Shown: positions 25,047 through 34,804 of the stretch, piece after piece
How the letters are laid out: every line of letters starts with the position of its first letter
How positions within the stretch are numbered: position 1 is the stretch's first letter
Source of the DNA: Anammoximicrobium sp964645045
Lineage (GTDB): Bacteria > Planctomycetota > Planctomycetia > Pirellulales > Pirellulaceae
Length of the DNA stretch: 64,000 bases
Assembly (NCBI GenBank): GCA_964645045.1
Contig: CAZXYZ010000059.1
Location: 1-64,000, forward strand
Direction of reading: 5' to 3'
The notes under the pieces: model-generated
Databases searched by the model: none
Told to the model about the DNA's origin: nothing
The model's input: the letters and a program-made list of their open reading frames with translations, nothing else
Translations under genes and position numbers: made by a program

Positions 25047-26483
25047 ATGTCGAACGTGTTTCGCAACATTCCGTCGGTCAACGAACTCCTGGACAGTCCG
25101 CCCTTGCGGCAGTTGGTCCAGCGGGCCAACCGCAACGCGGTCGTCTCGGGCGTGCGGCGATTCTTGGACAATATGCGGACGGAGATTCAAACCGCCGCGG
25201 CCGATATCAAGGTCCCCACGCCGGGTGAATTGGCAGAACGGATCGCGAACTGGATCGCGACGGAGGACACGCCCAATCTGCGGCCGGTCATCAACGCCAC
25301 GGGGATTCTGCTGCACACGGGATTGGGGCGGGCGCCGTTGGCCGAGTCGGCCATTCAGGCGATCGGCGACGTGGCGCGGGGATATTCCAGCCTGGAGGTC
25401 GACGTCCGCACGGGCGAGCGTTCGCAGCGGATCAACGACGCGGCCCAGTGGCTGGCCAAGGTCACTGGCGCCGAAGCGGCCACCGTGGTTAACAATAACG
25501 CGGGGGCGACCCTGTTGACGCTGGCGGCACTGGCCCGAGGCCGCGAGGTCATCGTGTCGCGCGGCCAGCTGGTTGAAATTGGCGGCAGTTACCGGCTGCC
25601 GGAAGTGATGGAACTGAGTGGTGCCAGGCTGCGCGAAGTCGGGACCACGAACAAGACGCGAAGCGACGATTATCGGGCGGCGATCGGTCCGGAAACAGCC
25701 GCCTTGATGCGCGTCCATCCCAGCAACTATGCGATCGTCGGCTTTACCGAGCAAGCCGCGCTGGCGGAACTGGTCGCCTTGGGCGCGAAGCACCAGTTGC
25801 CCGTGATCGACGATCTTGGCTCGGGTGCGATGGAGGATTTGGCCGCTTATGGGATCGGCGGTGAACCGCCGGTTGCCGACAGCTTGCGGGCGGGAGCCGA
25901 TGTCGTATTGTTCAGCGGCGACAAGCTGCTGGGGGGACCGCAATGCGGGATCATTCTCGGCCGCAAGCCGCTGATTCAAAAAATCTCGCAGCATCCCCTG
26001 TCGCGCGCCCTGCGGGTGGGAAAGCTCACGCTGGCGGCGTTGCTGGAGACGTTGCGATTGCACCAGGACCGCGAGACGGCCGAACGCTCGCTGCCGTTGT
26101 TGTCGCTGCTCTCGACCTCCGTGGCCAACCTACAGCAGCGGGCTCAACGGTTGGCGCCCCAGTTGGCGGCATGTCCGGCGATCAAGTCGGCAGAGCCGGT
26201 CGAGTCACAGGCGTACCTTGGCGGCGGAAGCGTTCCCTCGCAGGGACTGGCCAGCTGGGCGGTCGCTCTGCAGCCGGCGCGGGGAAGCGTGGACGACCTC
26301 GCGGCTAGTTTGCGCACGGGGACGCCATCGGTATTCGGGCGGATTCACAAGGATCGGCTGTTACTGGATCTACGCGCTGTGTTTCCGCGGGATGACATGC
26401 GGCTGGTCGAAGCGGTCCAGCAGATCCAGGCACGGCCAGCCGATGGTTCCGAATCCGGCGCCCCAGAGACCAGCGTCGCCTAG
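25047..26483 (+). CDS. selA: L-seryl-tRNA(Sec) selenium transferase
   Basis: SelA, 478 residues, a PLP enzyme that converts Ser-tRNA(Sec) to Sec-tRNA(Sec) using selenophosphate (EC 2.9.1.1). Family motifs are NATGILLHTGLGRAPL (83-98), EVDVRTGERSQR (117-128), VNNNAGATLL and SGDKLLGGPQ, whose Lys293 should hold PLP. Start ATG 25047 has GGGGGG 8 nt upstream; an in-frame extension to 24876 is unlikely. Its presence implies selenoprotein synthesis. selB, selC and selD are not in the window. Confidence 0.96.
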   Translation: MSNVFRNIPSVNELLDSPPLRQLVQRANRNAVVSGVRRFLDNMRTEIQTAAADIKVPTPGELAERIANWIATEDTPNLRPVINATGILLHTGLGRAPLAESAIQAIGDVARGYSSLEVDVRTGERSQRINDAAQWLAKVTGAEAATVVNNNAGATLLTLAALARGREVIVSRGQLVEIGGSYRLPEVMELSGARLREVGTTNKTRSDDYRAAIGPETAALMRVHPSNYAIVGFTEQAALAELVALGAKHQLPVIDDLGSGAMEDLAAYGIGGEPPVADSLRAGADVVLFSGDKLLGGPQCGIILGRKPLIQKISQHPLSRALRVGKLTLAALLETLRLHQDRETAERSLPLLSLLSTSVANLQQRAQRLAPQLAACPAIKSAEPVESQAYLGGGSVPSQGLASWAVALQPARGSVDDLAASLRTGTPSVFGRIHKDRLLLDLRAVFPRDDMRLVEAVQQIQARPADGSESGAPETSVA

Positions 26484-26528
26484 GCGCCCCCTTGCGTAGG
26501 TATCAGAAAAACGGAAACTAATTGGATT

Positions 26529-26551
26529 GGCGGCGAGGCTTCCCAGCCGCC
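26529..26551. terminator. Possible hairpin after selA
   Basis: GGCGGC (26529-26534) pairs with GCCGCC (26546-26551), with an inner GG/CC pair. No T-run follows on the plus strand, so termination is uncertain. It may be another small intergenic repeat. Confidence 0.3.
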
Positions 26552-26602
26552 GCAAAAGCATGTGGATATTGAACTCCGTTTAATTAAGGAAAGGACGATC
26601 AC

Positions 26603-27199
26603 ATGGGCGTTCTCGTAACCCAACCTGCCCCGGACTTCAAGGCGAAAGCCGTCATGCCAGATTGCTCGTTCAAGGACATCAGCTTGTCCGATTACAAGGG
26701 CAAGTACGTCGTGCTGTACTTCTATCCGTTGGACTTCACGTTCGTTTGCCCGACGGAAATCATCGCCTTTTCCGAAAAGGCCGCCGAATTTGAAAAGCTC
26801 GGCGTACAGTTGTTAGGGGTCTCGATCGACAGCCATTACACCCATCTGGCTTGGCGGAATACGCCGCGCACTGAAGGTGGACTGGGCCAGATCGACTATC
26901 CGTTGGTGGCAGATTTGAATAAAGAGATCAGCAAGTCTTACGATGTGCTATTGGGTGCGGGAATTGCCCTGCGTGGGTTATTCCTGATTGACAAGAACGG
27001 CGTCGTCAGGCATCAGGTCGTCAACGATTTGCCGCTGGGACGCAGCGTGGATGAAGCGTTGCGCATGGTCCAGGCTTTGCAATTCGTCGAAACCAACGGC
27101 GAAGTCTGCCCCGCCAACTGGCATCAGGGTGCGCGGACGATCAAACCGACGGTTCAGGAGAGCAAGCAGTTCTTCAGCGCCGAGTACAGCAAGAAGTAG
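26603..27199 (+). CDS. Typical 2-Cys peroxiredoxin (AhpC/Prx1 type)
   Basis: A thiol peroxidase of 198 residues that reduces hydrogen peroxide and organic peroxides in the cytoplasm. The peroxidatic Cys49 lies in DFTFVCPTE, the resolving Cys169 in GEVCPANW, and the EGGLGQ loop (91-96) is the GGLG motif. The ribosome site AAGGAAAGGA precedes ATG 26603. It has ordinary cysteines, not selenocysteine, despite selA upstream. The reductant gene (ahpF or a thioredoxin) is not adjacent. Confidence 0.96.
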   Translation: MGVLVTQPAPDFKAKAVMPDCSFKDISLSDYKGKYVVLYFYPLDFTFVCPTEIIAFSEKAAEFEKLGVQLLGVSIDSHYTHLAWRNTPRTEGGLGQIDYPLVADLNKEISKSYDVLLGAGIALRGLFLIDKNGVVRHQVVNDLPLGRSVDEALRMVQALQFVETNGEVCPANWHQGARTIKPTVQESKQFFSAEYSKK

Positions 27200-27399
27200 A
27201 TCTGCGGCACGCGAGGTGCAGCATGAATGGTGAATCAGGTCAAGCCCGCGGCACGCGAAGCTTGGCCTGATTTCGTTACGGAGGTAGGATTCCTCCATAA
27301 ATTCCGTGTGTGCGCTGGTGCGGACCCACGGGATCCGATGGTAGACTGACAGGTCGTTTGTCAGGGATTTGGCGTCGTCCTTTGCAGAGGATCAGCACA

Positions 27400-28284
27400 T
27401 TGGCTACCGTGCTTATCGTCGATGACAACCCGATTGACCGCCGACTGGCTGCGGGCGTGGTGGATAAAGTCGGGATGAAGACGTGCTTTGCCGGACACGG
27501 CAAGGAAGCACTGGAGGTCATCGCCCGCGAGCCTCCCGACGTGGTTCTGACTGACCTGCTCATGCCGGAAATGGACGGCCTGGAATTGGTCGAACGGATC
27601 AAGCGGGACTTCCCCGCGATCCCGGTTATTTTGATGACGGCCCACGGCAGCGAGGAGATTGCCGTCAAAGCTCTGCGGACCGGGGCATCGCACTATGTGC
27701 CCAAGAACAACTTGCCGCGGGACCTGGTGAATACGATTCGCGATGTCCTCACCGCGGCGAGCGGCAAACGGGATCAGCAACGGGCGTTAGCGTCGTTGCA
27801 CTTGGCGCAATTGCACTTCATCCTGGGAGTCGAGAACGCCGGTCACGAACCGCTCGTCAGTTTTCTGCAGGAACAACTGCGGAACTGGAGGCTGTGCGGC
27901 GACACCGACTTGATCCGGATTGGTACCGCGTTACACGAAGCCTTTGTCAACGCCGTCGAGCATGGCAATTTGGAGTTGAAGTCCGACCTCCGCAACGAAC
28001 CGGACGGAGCGTACCAGCGGATGGCGGATCTGCGGCGGCGGCAGACTCCCTACTGCGACCGGAAAGTCCAGGTGTACGCGAACCTGACCCGCGACGAGGT
28101 GCGGATCACGATCCGCGACGAAGGGCCCGGATTCGACCCCAAAGGCTTGCCGGATCCGACGGTCCCGGAGAACATCGGCAAAATCAGCGGCCGCGGATTG
28201 TTGCTGATTCGAACCTTTATGGACGAGGTACGGTTTAATGATACCGGCAACGAAATCATCCTGATCAAAAAGAAGTCGAACTGA
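27400..28284 (+). CDS. Response regulator with RsbW-type ATPase output domain
   Basis: A 294-residue fusion. The receiver domain (1-115) has acidic pair D8/D9, phospho-acceptor D52 in LTDLLMPEMDG, T80 and K102. The C-terminal half is an HATPase_c_2 domain of the RsbW/SpoIIAB class: GTALHEAFVNAVEHGN (N184), RDEGPGFDP, and a SGRGLLLI lid. Phosphorylation should control an anti-sigma or Ser-kinase activity. TTG 27400 is my preferred start because GAGG lies 9 nt upstream and the receiver begins directly; GTG 27310 is the alternative. The next gene, a hybrid kinase, may feed it. Confidence 0.9.
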   Translation: MATVLIVDDNPIDRRLAAGVVDKVGMKTCFAGHGKEALEVIAREPPDVVLTDLLMPEMDGLELVERIKRDFPAIPVILMTAHGSEEIAVKALRTGASHYVPKNNLPRDLVNTIRDVLTAASGKRDQQRALASLHLAQLHFILGVENAGHEPLVSFLQEQLRNWRLCGDTDLIRIGTALHEAFVNAVEHGNLELKSDLRNEPDGAYQRMADLRRRQTPYCDRKVQVYANLTRDEVRITIRDEGPGFDPKGLPDPTVPENIGKISGRGLLLIRTFMDEVRFNDTGNEIILIKKKSN

Positions 28285-28397
28285 TCCCTCGCCATTTGCG
28301 AACGGGCCGAGGGAGGTAGTGGCGCAGGCGGGAGGCGGACAGTCTGGCGGTGAGCCGCCGGCAATCGGAGACACGCTGTGCGGACGGTGCCATTCGC

Positions 28398-30974
28398 ATG
28401 AAGAGTCCTGCTTCGACCATACTGCTGACCACGCTTTTGGCCGCTGCAGGGCTGGCCGCCGATTTGTCGTCGCCCGCGTCGTTGCCCGGAGCGGGGTTGT
28501 ACGCGGCAGCCGTGCTGGTCGCGTGCTTCTTGCCACAACGCCGGTCCGCTCTCGCCGCCGCCGGCATCTGCTCGGGCTTCATCTTGCTGGCGTTGGTTGC
28601 GTCTTGGGTAGCGCCGGCGGACTCGTTGTCTTGGCCCGCACTGCTGCTCAACCGCGCACTGACCTTGGGCGCAGTTTGGCTCGTCGTGTACTTTGGCAGC
28701 ACCCTGCCTCAACTGCGGGACCGGATCGCCGGCTTGGAGACGCGGCTGTCCAGCCTCCAAAACCAATTGACGCTCACCACAGAACGCCTGGAGCAGTCAG
28801 AACAGGAGTTGGCCGAGGCCGAGGAGCGTCTGACCCAGTCGGAGCAGCAGTTGACGGCCGCCACAGGCAAGCTGGTCCACACGGAAAACCGTCTGGAACA
28901 GCATGTGGAAAAGTCGGGCGCCGAGCTGGGGCAGGCCAACGAGCAGTTACAGACGCAGATTGCCCAGCGGCGGCGGACGGAACGGGCCCTGCGCGATTCG
29001 CAGTCCCAGTACATCAACCTGGTCGACAGTCTGCCCGTTCACGTCATCCGTAAGGACCGCCAAGGCCGTTTCACGTTCGCCAGCACCTCGTTCTGCAAAC
29101 TGGTGGGTAAGCCCTGGGAGGAAATCCAAGGCAAGACGGACTTGGATCTGTACGAGCAGCACTTGGCCGAGAAATACCGTCAAGACGATCTGCGGGTGAT
29201 GGACTCCAAGACCAAGTTCGAGGCCGTCGAAGCACACGACTTGCCCGACGGCGGCCGGCTCTACGTGCAGGTCATCAAGACGCCGATGCTGGATGCCAAA
29301 GGCGTCACCACGGGGGTCCAGATTCTGTTCTGGGACGTCACCGCTCGGGAAAAGGCCGAGATCGAACTCCGCGAGAGCGAAATGCGCAAGCGGGCGATCT
29401 TCGAGGCCGCCATGGACTGTATTATCTTTACGGACGAGGCCGGCAAGATCGTCGAATTCAACCGTGCTTCAGAAGTCGCCTTTGGCTACCTGCGCGCGGA
29501 GGTGATCGGCAAGGACTTGATCGATGTGTTCGTCCCGGCCGAATTGCGCGACCGGCAGCGCACCAACCTGCAACGGTACATGGGCGCCGGCGAATTGGGA
29601 TCCATGCTCGGCCGTCGGCTGGAGACGTCCATGAACCGCAAGAACGGCGAGCCGTTCCTGGCGGAGATGACCACGCAGCCGATTCCTCTCTCTCAGGGCA
29701 AAACCGGTTTCGCCGTCTTTGTGCGGGACATCACCGTGGTGAAGAAGGCCGAAGAGCAATTGGTGCATGCCAAGGAGGCGGCGGAGAGCGCCAACCGCGC
29801 CAAAGGCGCGTTCCTGGCCAACATGAGCCATGAAATCCGGACGCCGATGAACGCCATTATCGGGATGACCGAACTCGTCCTGGAATCGCAATTGGACGAC
29901 GAACAGCGCGACTACCTGCAGACGGTGCTCGAATCCAGCAACTCGCTGCTGGCGCTCCTGAACGACGTATTGGATTTCTCCAAGATCGAATCCGGCCGTG
30001 TCGACCTGGAGGAAATCGAGTTCGACCTCCGGCATTGCATCGAAGAGAGCATCCGCTCGTTCCTGTACCGGGCGAAACAAAAAGCGTTGGGTTTGAGCTA
30101 CGAGGTGTCGCCCGACACGCCCGATTGGTTCGTCGGCGACCCGCTCCGTCTGCGGCAAGTCCTTGTCAATCTGGTCAGCAACGCCATCAAGTTTACAGAC
30201 GTGGGCCGCGTCAGCGTCCGCGTGCAAACGGTTTCGACCATCGAGAATACCGCAGTGCTGCGGTTTGAGGTGGCGGACACGGGCATCGGGATTCCCGCGA
30301 ACAAACGCGGCAAAGTCTTTGAGGAGTTCGAGCAAGCCGACAGTTCTACCAAGCGGCGGTTCGGCGGCACCGGTCTGGGGCTGGCCATCTGCTCGCGGTT
30401 GGTGCAACTAATGCAGGGCGAGATCGGCGTGGACAGCGAGGAAGGCACAGGCAGCACTTTCTTCTTTACCGTTTCGCTGGGACTGCCGCCCAACCGGCCG
30501 CGGGCCAGCGAGATCTTGACGGCTGCTCCCGTCGTGCTGGCCGCCAGCAACGAGGAAGCCGGTCCGTGCGGTCCCCTCCCGGGGTTGCGGATCTTGTTGG
30601 CGGAAGACAGCCCGGCTAATCAGAAGCTGGCCGTCGGCCTGCTGAAAAAACGGGGCCATCAAGTGGTCATCGCCAACAACGGCAAAGAAGCCTACGACAC
30701 CTTCCTCGCGCAACCGCTTGACCTTATCTTGATGGACGTACAGATGCCGGAAATGGACGGCTTCGAAGCGACCGTGGCCATCCGCGCCGCCGAACACGGT
30801 TCCCACGTCCCCATTGTCGCCATGACGGCACACGCCATGCGAGGGGATCAGGAGCGATGCCTGGAAGCCGGCATGGACGCTTACCTCGCCAAGCCGGTCC
30901 GCGCCCAGGCATTATTCGAGATCGTCAACCGTATCGCTCGTCAAAGGGCACGGACCGAATCCTCCGGCAGCTGA
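28398..30974 (+). CDS. Membrane hybrid histidine kinase with PAS domains and receiver
   Basis: About 858 residues from ATG 28398; GTG 28350 would add 16. Hydrophobic segments (about 5-110) form an N-terminal membrane region. A long coiled coil follows (LEQSEQELAEAEERL), then two PAS domains. The dimerisation domain has SHEIRTPMNAIIG with phospho-His478. The ATPase domain shows NLVSNAIKF, DTGIGIP and GGTGLGL. The C-terminal receiver has the acceptor Asp in LMDVQMPEMDG (D780) and Lys in AKPV. No HPt domain is present, so the phosphorelay needs a partner. The RsbW-type regulator 113 bp upstream is a candidate. Confidence 0.93.
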   Translation: MKSPASTILLTTLLAAAGLAADLSSPASLPGAGLYAAAVLVACFLPQRRSALAAAGICSGFILLALVASWVAPADSLSWPALLLNRALTLGAVWLVVYFGSTLPQLRDRIAGLETRLSSLQNQLTLTTERLEQSEQELAEAEERLTQSEQQLTAATGKLVHTENRLEQHVEKSGAELGQANEQLQTQIAQRRRTERALRDSQSQYINLVDSLPVHVIRKDRQGRFTFASTSFCKLVGKPWEEIQGKTDLDLYEQHLAEKYRQDDLRVMDSKTKFEAVEAHDLPDGGRLYVQVIKTPMLDAKGVTTGVQILFWDVTAREKAEIELRESEMRKRAIFEAAMDCIIFTDEAGKIVEFNRASEVAFGYLRAEVIGKDLIDVFVPAELRDRQRTNLQRYMGAGELGSMLGRRLETSMNRKNGEPFLAEMTTQPIPLSQGKTGFAVFVRDITVVKKAEEQLVHAKEAAESANRAKGAFLANMSHEIRTPMNAIIGMTELVLESQLDDEQRDYLQTVLESSNSLLALLNDVLDFSKIESGRVDLEEIEFDLRHCIEESIRSFLYRAKQKALGLSYEVSPDTPDWFVGDPLRLRQVLVNLVSNAIKFTDVGRVSVRVQTVSTIENTAVLRFEVADTGIGIPANKRGKVFEEFEQADSSTKRRFGGTGLGLAICSRLVQLMQGEIGVDSEEGTGSTFFFTVSLGLPPNRPRASEILTAAPVVLAASNEEAGPCGPLPGLRILLAEDSPANQKLAVGLLKKRGHQVVIANNGKEAYDTFLAQPLDLILMDVQMPEMDGFEATVAIRAAEHGSHVPIVAMTAHAMRGDQERCLEAGMDAYLAKPVRAQALFEIVNRIARQRARTESSGS

Positions 30975-31016
30975 TCGGCCGAAGGGGGCATCGGACCGCG
31001 TTCAGGAGAAACCGCT

Positions 31017-32486
31017 GTGACACCTCTGCCGCACTATGTCTACATCGAAACCGTCGGCTGCCAGATGAATGTGCTGGACAGCGAAATGGTGGTGGCCAGC
31101 CTCCGGCAGCACGGCTATCAGCTGGTGGAATCGGTCGAGCAGGCGGACACGATCCTGTTCAACACTTGCAGCGTCCGGCAACACGCCGAGGACAAGATCT
31201 ACAGCGCCCTGGGGCACCTGCACAAGCACAAGCAACGGTATCCCGAAAAAATCATCGGCGTGCTGGGTTGCATGGCTCAGAAGGATCAACGGCGGATCTT
31301 CGCGCGGGCCCCGTATGTTGATCTGGTGATCGGCCCCGGCCAACTGCAGCAGACGGCGGAATTAATCGAGGCGGCCCGGATGGGCGGCGGCCAGCAACTG
31401 GCGGTCAGCCTGGGCCGCCGTGACGGCCCCGTGGAACAGATCCGGCGCAGTCACGAGACATTCGACCCGTTGCGCGACCCCGCGATGCGGCCGACGCCGT
31501 TTCAAGCGTACCTGCGGATCCAAATCGGCTGCGACAAGTTCTGTACGTATTGCGTGGTGCCCATGACCCGCGGTCCCGAGCAGGGCCGTCCGCCGGACCA
31601 GATCGTCGCCGAGGCGCGGGTATTGGCGGACCAGGGCTGCAAGGAGATTACCCTGCTGGGCCAGACGGTCAACAGCTACCGCCACCGCAGCGCCGGCCGC
31701 ACGACGCAGCTTGCCGATTTGCTGGCGGCGCTGCACGAGATCGAGGGGATCGTCCGGCTGAAGTTCGTTACGAACTACCCGAAGGACATGACCGTCCAGC
31801 TGTTGCAAGCCGTCCGCGATCTTCCCAAATGCTCCCACTACTTGCACGTGCCGTTGCAGAGCGGTTCGAATCGCATTCTGCAGGCGATGAAACGCGGATA
31901 CACCGTCGAGGACTACCGGGAAATGATGGCCCGGATCCGGGAAATCCTGCCCGCCGCCGCCGTGTCCAGTGATTTTATCGTGGGCTTCTGCGGAGAAACC
32001 GAAGAAGAATATCAGCAGTCCGTTGAACTGGTCCGGCAGTACCGCTTCAAGACCAGCTTTGTCTTCAAGTACAGCGAGCGGCCAGGCACCAAAGCCGCCG
32101 AGTTGCTGCGGGACGACGTGCCGGAAGAGATCAAGCGGCGGCGCAACAACGAGCTATTGGCTTTGCAGGACGCCATCAGCGAAGAGGAAAATCAGACGTT
32201 TCTCGGCCGGACGGTCGAGGTTTTGGTGGAGGGCCCCAGTCGCGTCGCACAGAAGCGTGCCGACGACGGCGACGTGCTCCAGCTGACCGGGCGATCGACG
32301 TGCGATCGGATCGTCGTGTTTCAGGGTTCCCGGCGATGGGTGGGGCAAATCGTGCCCGTCACCATTTTCGATTGCACCGCCCATACCCTGATCGGCGAAG
32401 CGGTCGCGCGGCACACGGTCCCTGAATTGGTTCCGCTCGTCCTCAAAAGAGGTGTGGCGGACAGTTTTTCCGGCAGTTGCGGTTGA
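31017..32486 (+). CDS. miaB: tRNA 2-methylthio-N6-isopentenyladenosine synthase
   Basis: MiaB, 489 residues, a radical SAM methylthiotransferase acting on i6A37 of tRNAs that read UNN codons (EC 2.8.4.3). The N-terminal cluster cysteines are C15, C51 and C85. The SAM-cluster cysteines are C172, C176 and C179 in CDKFCTYC. A C-terminal TRAM-like segment follows. The start is GTG 31017 with AGGAG about 7 nt upstream. Only 42 bp separate it from the hybrid kinase, so read-through is possible. Housekeeping gene. Confidence 0.95.
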   Translation: MTPLPHYVYIETVGCQMNVLDSEMVVASLRQHGYQLVESVEQADTILFNTCSVRQHAEDKIYSALGHLHKHKQRYPEKIIGVLGCMAQKDQRRIFARAPYVDLVIGPGQLQQTAELIEAARMGGGQQLAVSLGRRDGPVEQIRRSHETFDPLRDPAMRPTPFQAYLRIQIGCDKFCTYCVVPMTRGPEQGRPPDQIVAEARVLADQGCKEITLLGQTVNSYRHRSAGRTTQLADLLAALHEIEGIVRLKFVTNYPKDMTVQLLQAVRDLPKCSHYLHVPLQSGSNRILQAMKRGYTVEDYREMMARIREILPAAAVSSDFIVGFCGETEEEYQQSVELVRQYRFKTSFVFKYSERPGTKAAELLRDDVPEEIKRRRNNELLALQDAISEEENQTFLGRTVEVLVEGPSRVAQKRADDGDVLQLTGRSTCDRIVVFQGSRRWVGQIVPVTIFDCTAHTLIGEAVARHTVPELVPLVLKRGVADSFSGSCG

Positions 32487-33250
32487 CTTCCTGGAAAAAC
32501 CGCGATTTTGGGAGCGACCGGATTCTGTCCCGGCGCTTCGCTCATTGGGTCGAACGGCAGGATCTGAGCAGTATCCCGACAATTTCCAACGCTTGCCGAG
32601 TTTCGACTATTTCCAGAGGTCAAACTCTCTGTTAACATTGTGGAAACCTGAAGCCGGCCCCAGGGCCGTCGTTGGGTAGGGTTCAGTGTTTCGAGTAAAC
32701 GTAACGTATCGCGTCCCCGGGGCAGTCCCGGAGCAGCGTGCGATTCACGGTAAGTGATTCGAGTTCAGTTTACGGAAGTGATTGTCCGGTAAACGCTTTC
32801 AGTCAGCCGTACATTCGATGACGGTTTAACCCATGTACCTTGTCCTGATGATCCTGCGGTGGATGTGGGGTTGGGCTCCGGACGCGAGTCTGGAGTTGCG
32901 GACGGTCCCGATACGTTCCGCTCGGCGGCTTGCGAGCCGAATCGAGCGGGAACCTTCGGTCCGCGCGTTCTGGACGCCCGGTCTGGGCTGGCTGGTGTGG
33001 GACTCTGAACCTCGGCAAAATCAGACAGTATTTCAGCGGTTAGCGGCAAATTGTCTCGGGGATCATTTCTGGCCCAGTGGGGGGTGGACTCCACGACGCC
33101 TGCACTGCAGACAATAGAACTTGGTCCCCGACCTCAAGCTGCTGGCGGCCTGCCGAGGTTCTCGGTTCCGTTCTGAACTCGTGCCCTTCCGCGCTCGCTT
33201 GTCTCGTCCTGCCTGCGGACGCTCCTGAACAACCACGAAAGGAGCGGACC
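32487..33250. other. 764-bp intergenic region without a recognised gene
   Basis: Between miaB and rny. Short open frames at 32765-33117 on both strands lack ribosome sites and recognisable content. A small A/T-richer patch (about 32690-32800) has related words GTAAACG, GTTTACGG and two copies of AAGTGATT; it may hold the rny promoter or a regulatory site. No RNA gene recognised. Confidence 0.5.
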
Positions 33251-34804
33251 GTGACCGAAGTCATTGCTGCCATCATTGCGGCGGTGGTCGCCGCAGGGGC
33301 GACCTTTGCGATCGTCCAAACGCTCGCCCGGCTGCGCCGCAAGGACGCCGAAAGCGAAGCGCAACGGATCCTGTCGCAAGCCAACCAGGACGCCGCAAAC
33401 CGCCAGAAGACGGCCGATTTGGAGATCAAGGAAAGGGCGCTGCAGCAGAAAGCGGAAACCGAAAGGGAAGTGGGCAAGCTCCGCGACGAGCTGCGCGAAC
33501 GGGAACGGGCGCTGGACCGGCGCGAGGAGACGATCACCCAGCAGGCCGATGCCGTGCAAAAACAGGAACGCATCGTCGAAGCCACCCAACGCCGGCTGAC
33601 AGAAAAACTGGAAATCAGCAGCCGCCAGAATGAAGAATTGGGCAAAGTCCTGGAGATGCACCGGCAGACGCTGCACAAGCTCAGTGGGCTCAGCCGCGAG
33701 GAGGCCACCCAGCGGTTGCTCACCACGTTGGACAACGAATTGGCTCAAGAGACGGGCCAAAGGATCCTTCGCCACGAGCGGCAAATCGCCGAACGCTGCG
33801 AGGCCCTGTCGCGCGAGATGCTCTTGACCGCCTTGCACCGCTACGCCGCCGCCCATACGGCGGAAAGCACCACCAGCACGGTCGACATCCCCAGCGACGA
33901 TATGAAGGGACGGATCATTGGCCGCGAAGGCCGCAATATCCGCGCATTCGAGAAGCGGACGGGCGTGGATGTGATCATCGACGACACGCCGGGCGTTGTG
34001 ATCGTGAGCGGTTTCGATCCGGTCCGCCGTGAAATTGCCCGCCAATCCTTGGAAAAACTGATCGTCGATGGCCGCATTCATCCTTCGCGGATCGAAGAGA
34101 TCGTCGGCGACACCGAGAAGGAAATCGAGAAATTCATCCGCCACAAAGGCGAAGAAGCGGCTCAGGAGGTCAATGTCCCGAATCTGCACGAGCGGCTGGT
34201 GTATATGCTGGGCCGACTGCATTTCCGCACTAGTTACAGCCAGAACGTGCTTCGCCATTCCGTCGAGGTCGCGTTCCTCGCTGGCATGTTGGCGGAAATG
34301 ATCGGCCTGAATGGCGACTTGGCCCGCCGCTGCGGCTTGTTGCACGATATCGGCAAGGCCGCCGACCACGAATTGGAAGGCGGGCATCCCAAGATCGGCG
34401 CCGACCTGCTAAAACGCCACGGCGAAGCCAAGGAAATCGTCCACGCGGCCCTAGGGCATCACGACGAAATCATCACCGAGTACCCGTACACCATGCTGGT
34501 AGCGACGGGCGACGCATGCAGCGCGTCCCGCCCCGGCGCACGCCGGGAATCGTTGGAACGCTACATCAAGCGGATGGAGGAGCTGGAGACCATCGCCACC
34601 GGGTTCCCCGGCGTGGAACAAGCGTTCGCCATTCAAGCCGGACGGGAACTCCGGGTCCTGGTTAGCGCCCGGGATACGGATGACGTCCGCGCCGCCCGGA
34701 TCTGCCGCGACATTGCCAAAGCGTTTGAGGAGCAGCTGACGTACCCCGGCGAGATCAAGGTCACCGTCGTCCGCGAGTCGCGGTTTACGGAAATCGCCAG
34801 GTAA
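33251..34804 (+). CDS. rny: Ribonuclease Y
   Basis: RNase Y, 517 residues, a membrane-anchored endoribonuclease that starts mRNA decay. It has an N-terminal membrane helix (about 4-22), a long charged coiled coil (25-190), a KH domain with GRIIGREGRNIRAFEK (220-235), and an HD domain with HDIGKAAD (H365, D366). The start is GTG 33251 with AAAGGAG upstream. The order of domains and length match the family. Confidence 0.95.
   Translation: MTEVIAAIIAAVVAAGATFAIVQTLARLRRKDAESEAQRILSQANQDAANRQKTADLEIKERALQQKAETEREVGKLRDELRERERALDRREETITQQADAVQKQERIVEATQRRLTEKLEISSRQNEELGKVLEMHRQTLHKLSGLSREEATQRLLTTLDNELAQETGQRILRHERQIAERCEALSREMLLTALHRYAAAHTAESTTSTVDIPSDDMKGRIIGREGRNIRAFEKRTGVDVIIDDTPGVVIVSGFDPVRREIARQSLEKLIVDGRIHPSRIEEIVGDTEKEIEKFIRHKGEEAAQEVNVPNLHERLVYMLGRLHFRTSYSQNVLRHSVEVAFLAGMLAEMIGLNGDLARRCGLLHDIGKAADHELEGGHPKIGADLLKRHGEAKEIVHAALGHHDEIITEYPYTMLVATGDACSASRPGARRESLERYIKRMEELETIATGFPGVEQAFAIQAGRELRVLVSARDTDDVRAARICRDIAKAFEEQLTYPGEIKVTVVRESRFTEIAR

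Noticed and set aside
24660..26063. 467-codon minus-strand frame opposite selA
   Set aside because: SelA on the plus strand has all family motifs; the opposing frame has none and would overlap the 69-residue gene.
26603..27199. Peroxiredoxin as selenoprotein next to selA
   Set aside because: Both active-site positions are ordinary cysteine codons and the frame has no internal TGA.
32765..33117. Short frames on both strands between miaB and rny
   Set aside because: No ribosome sites, no recognisable residues, and they overlap each other.
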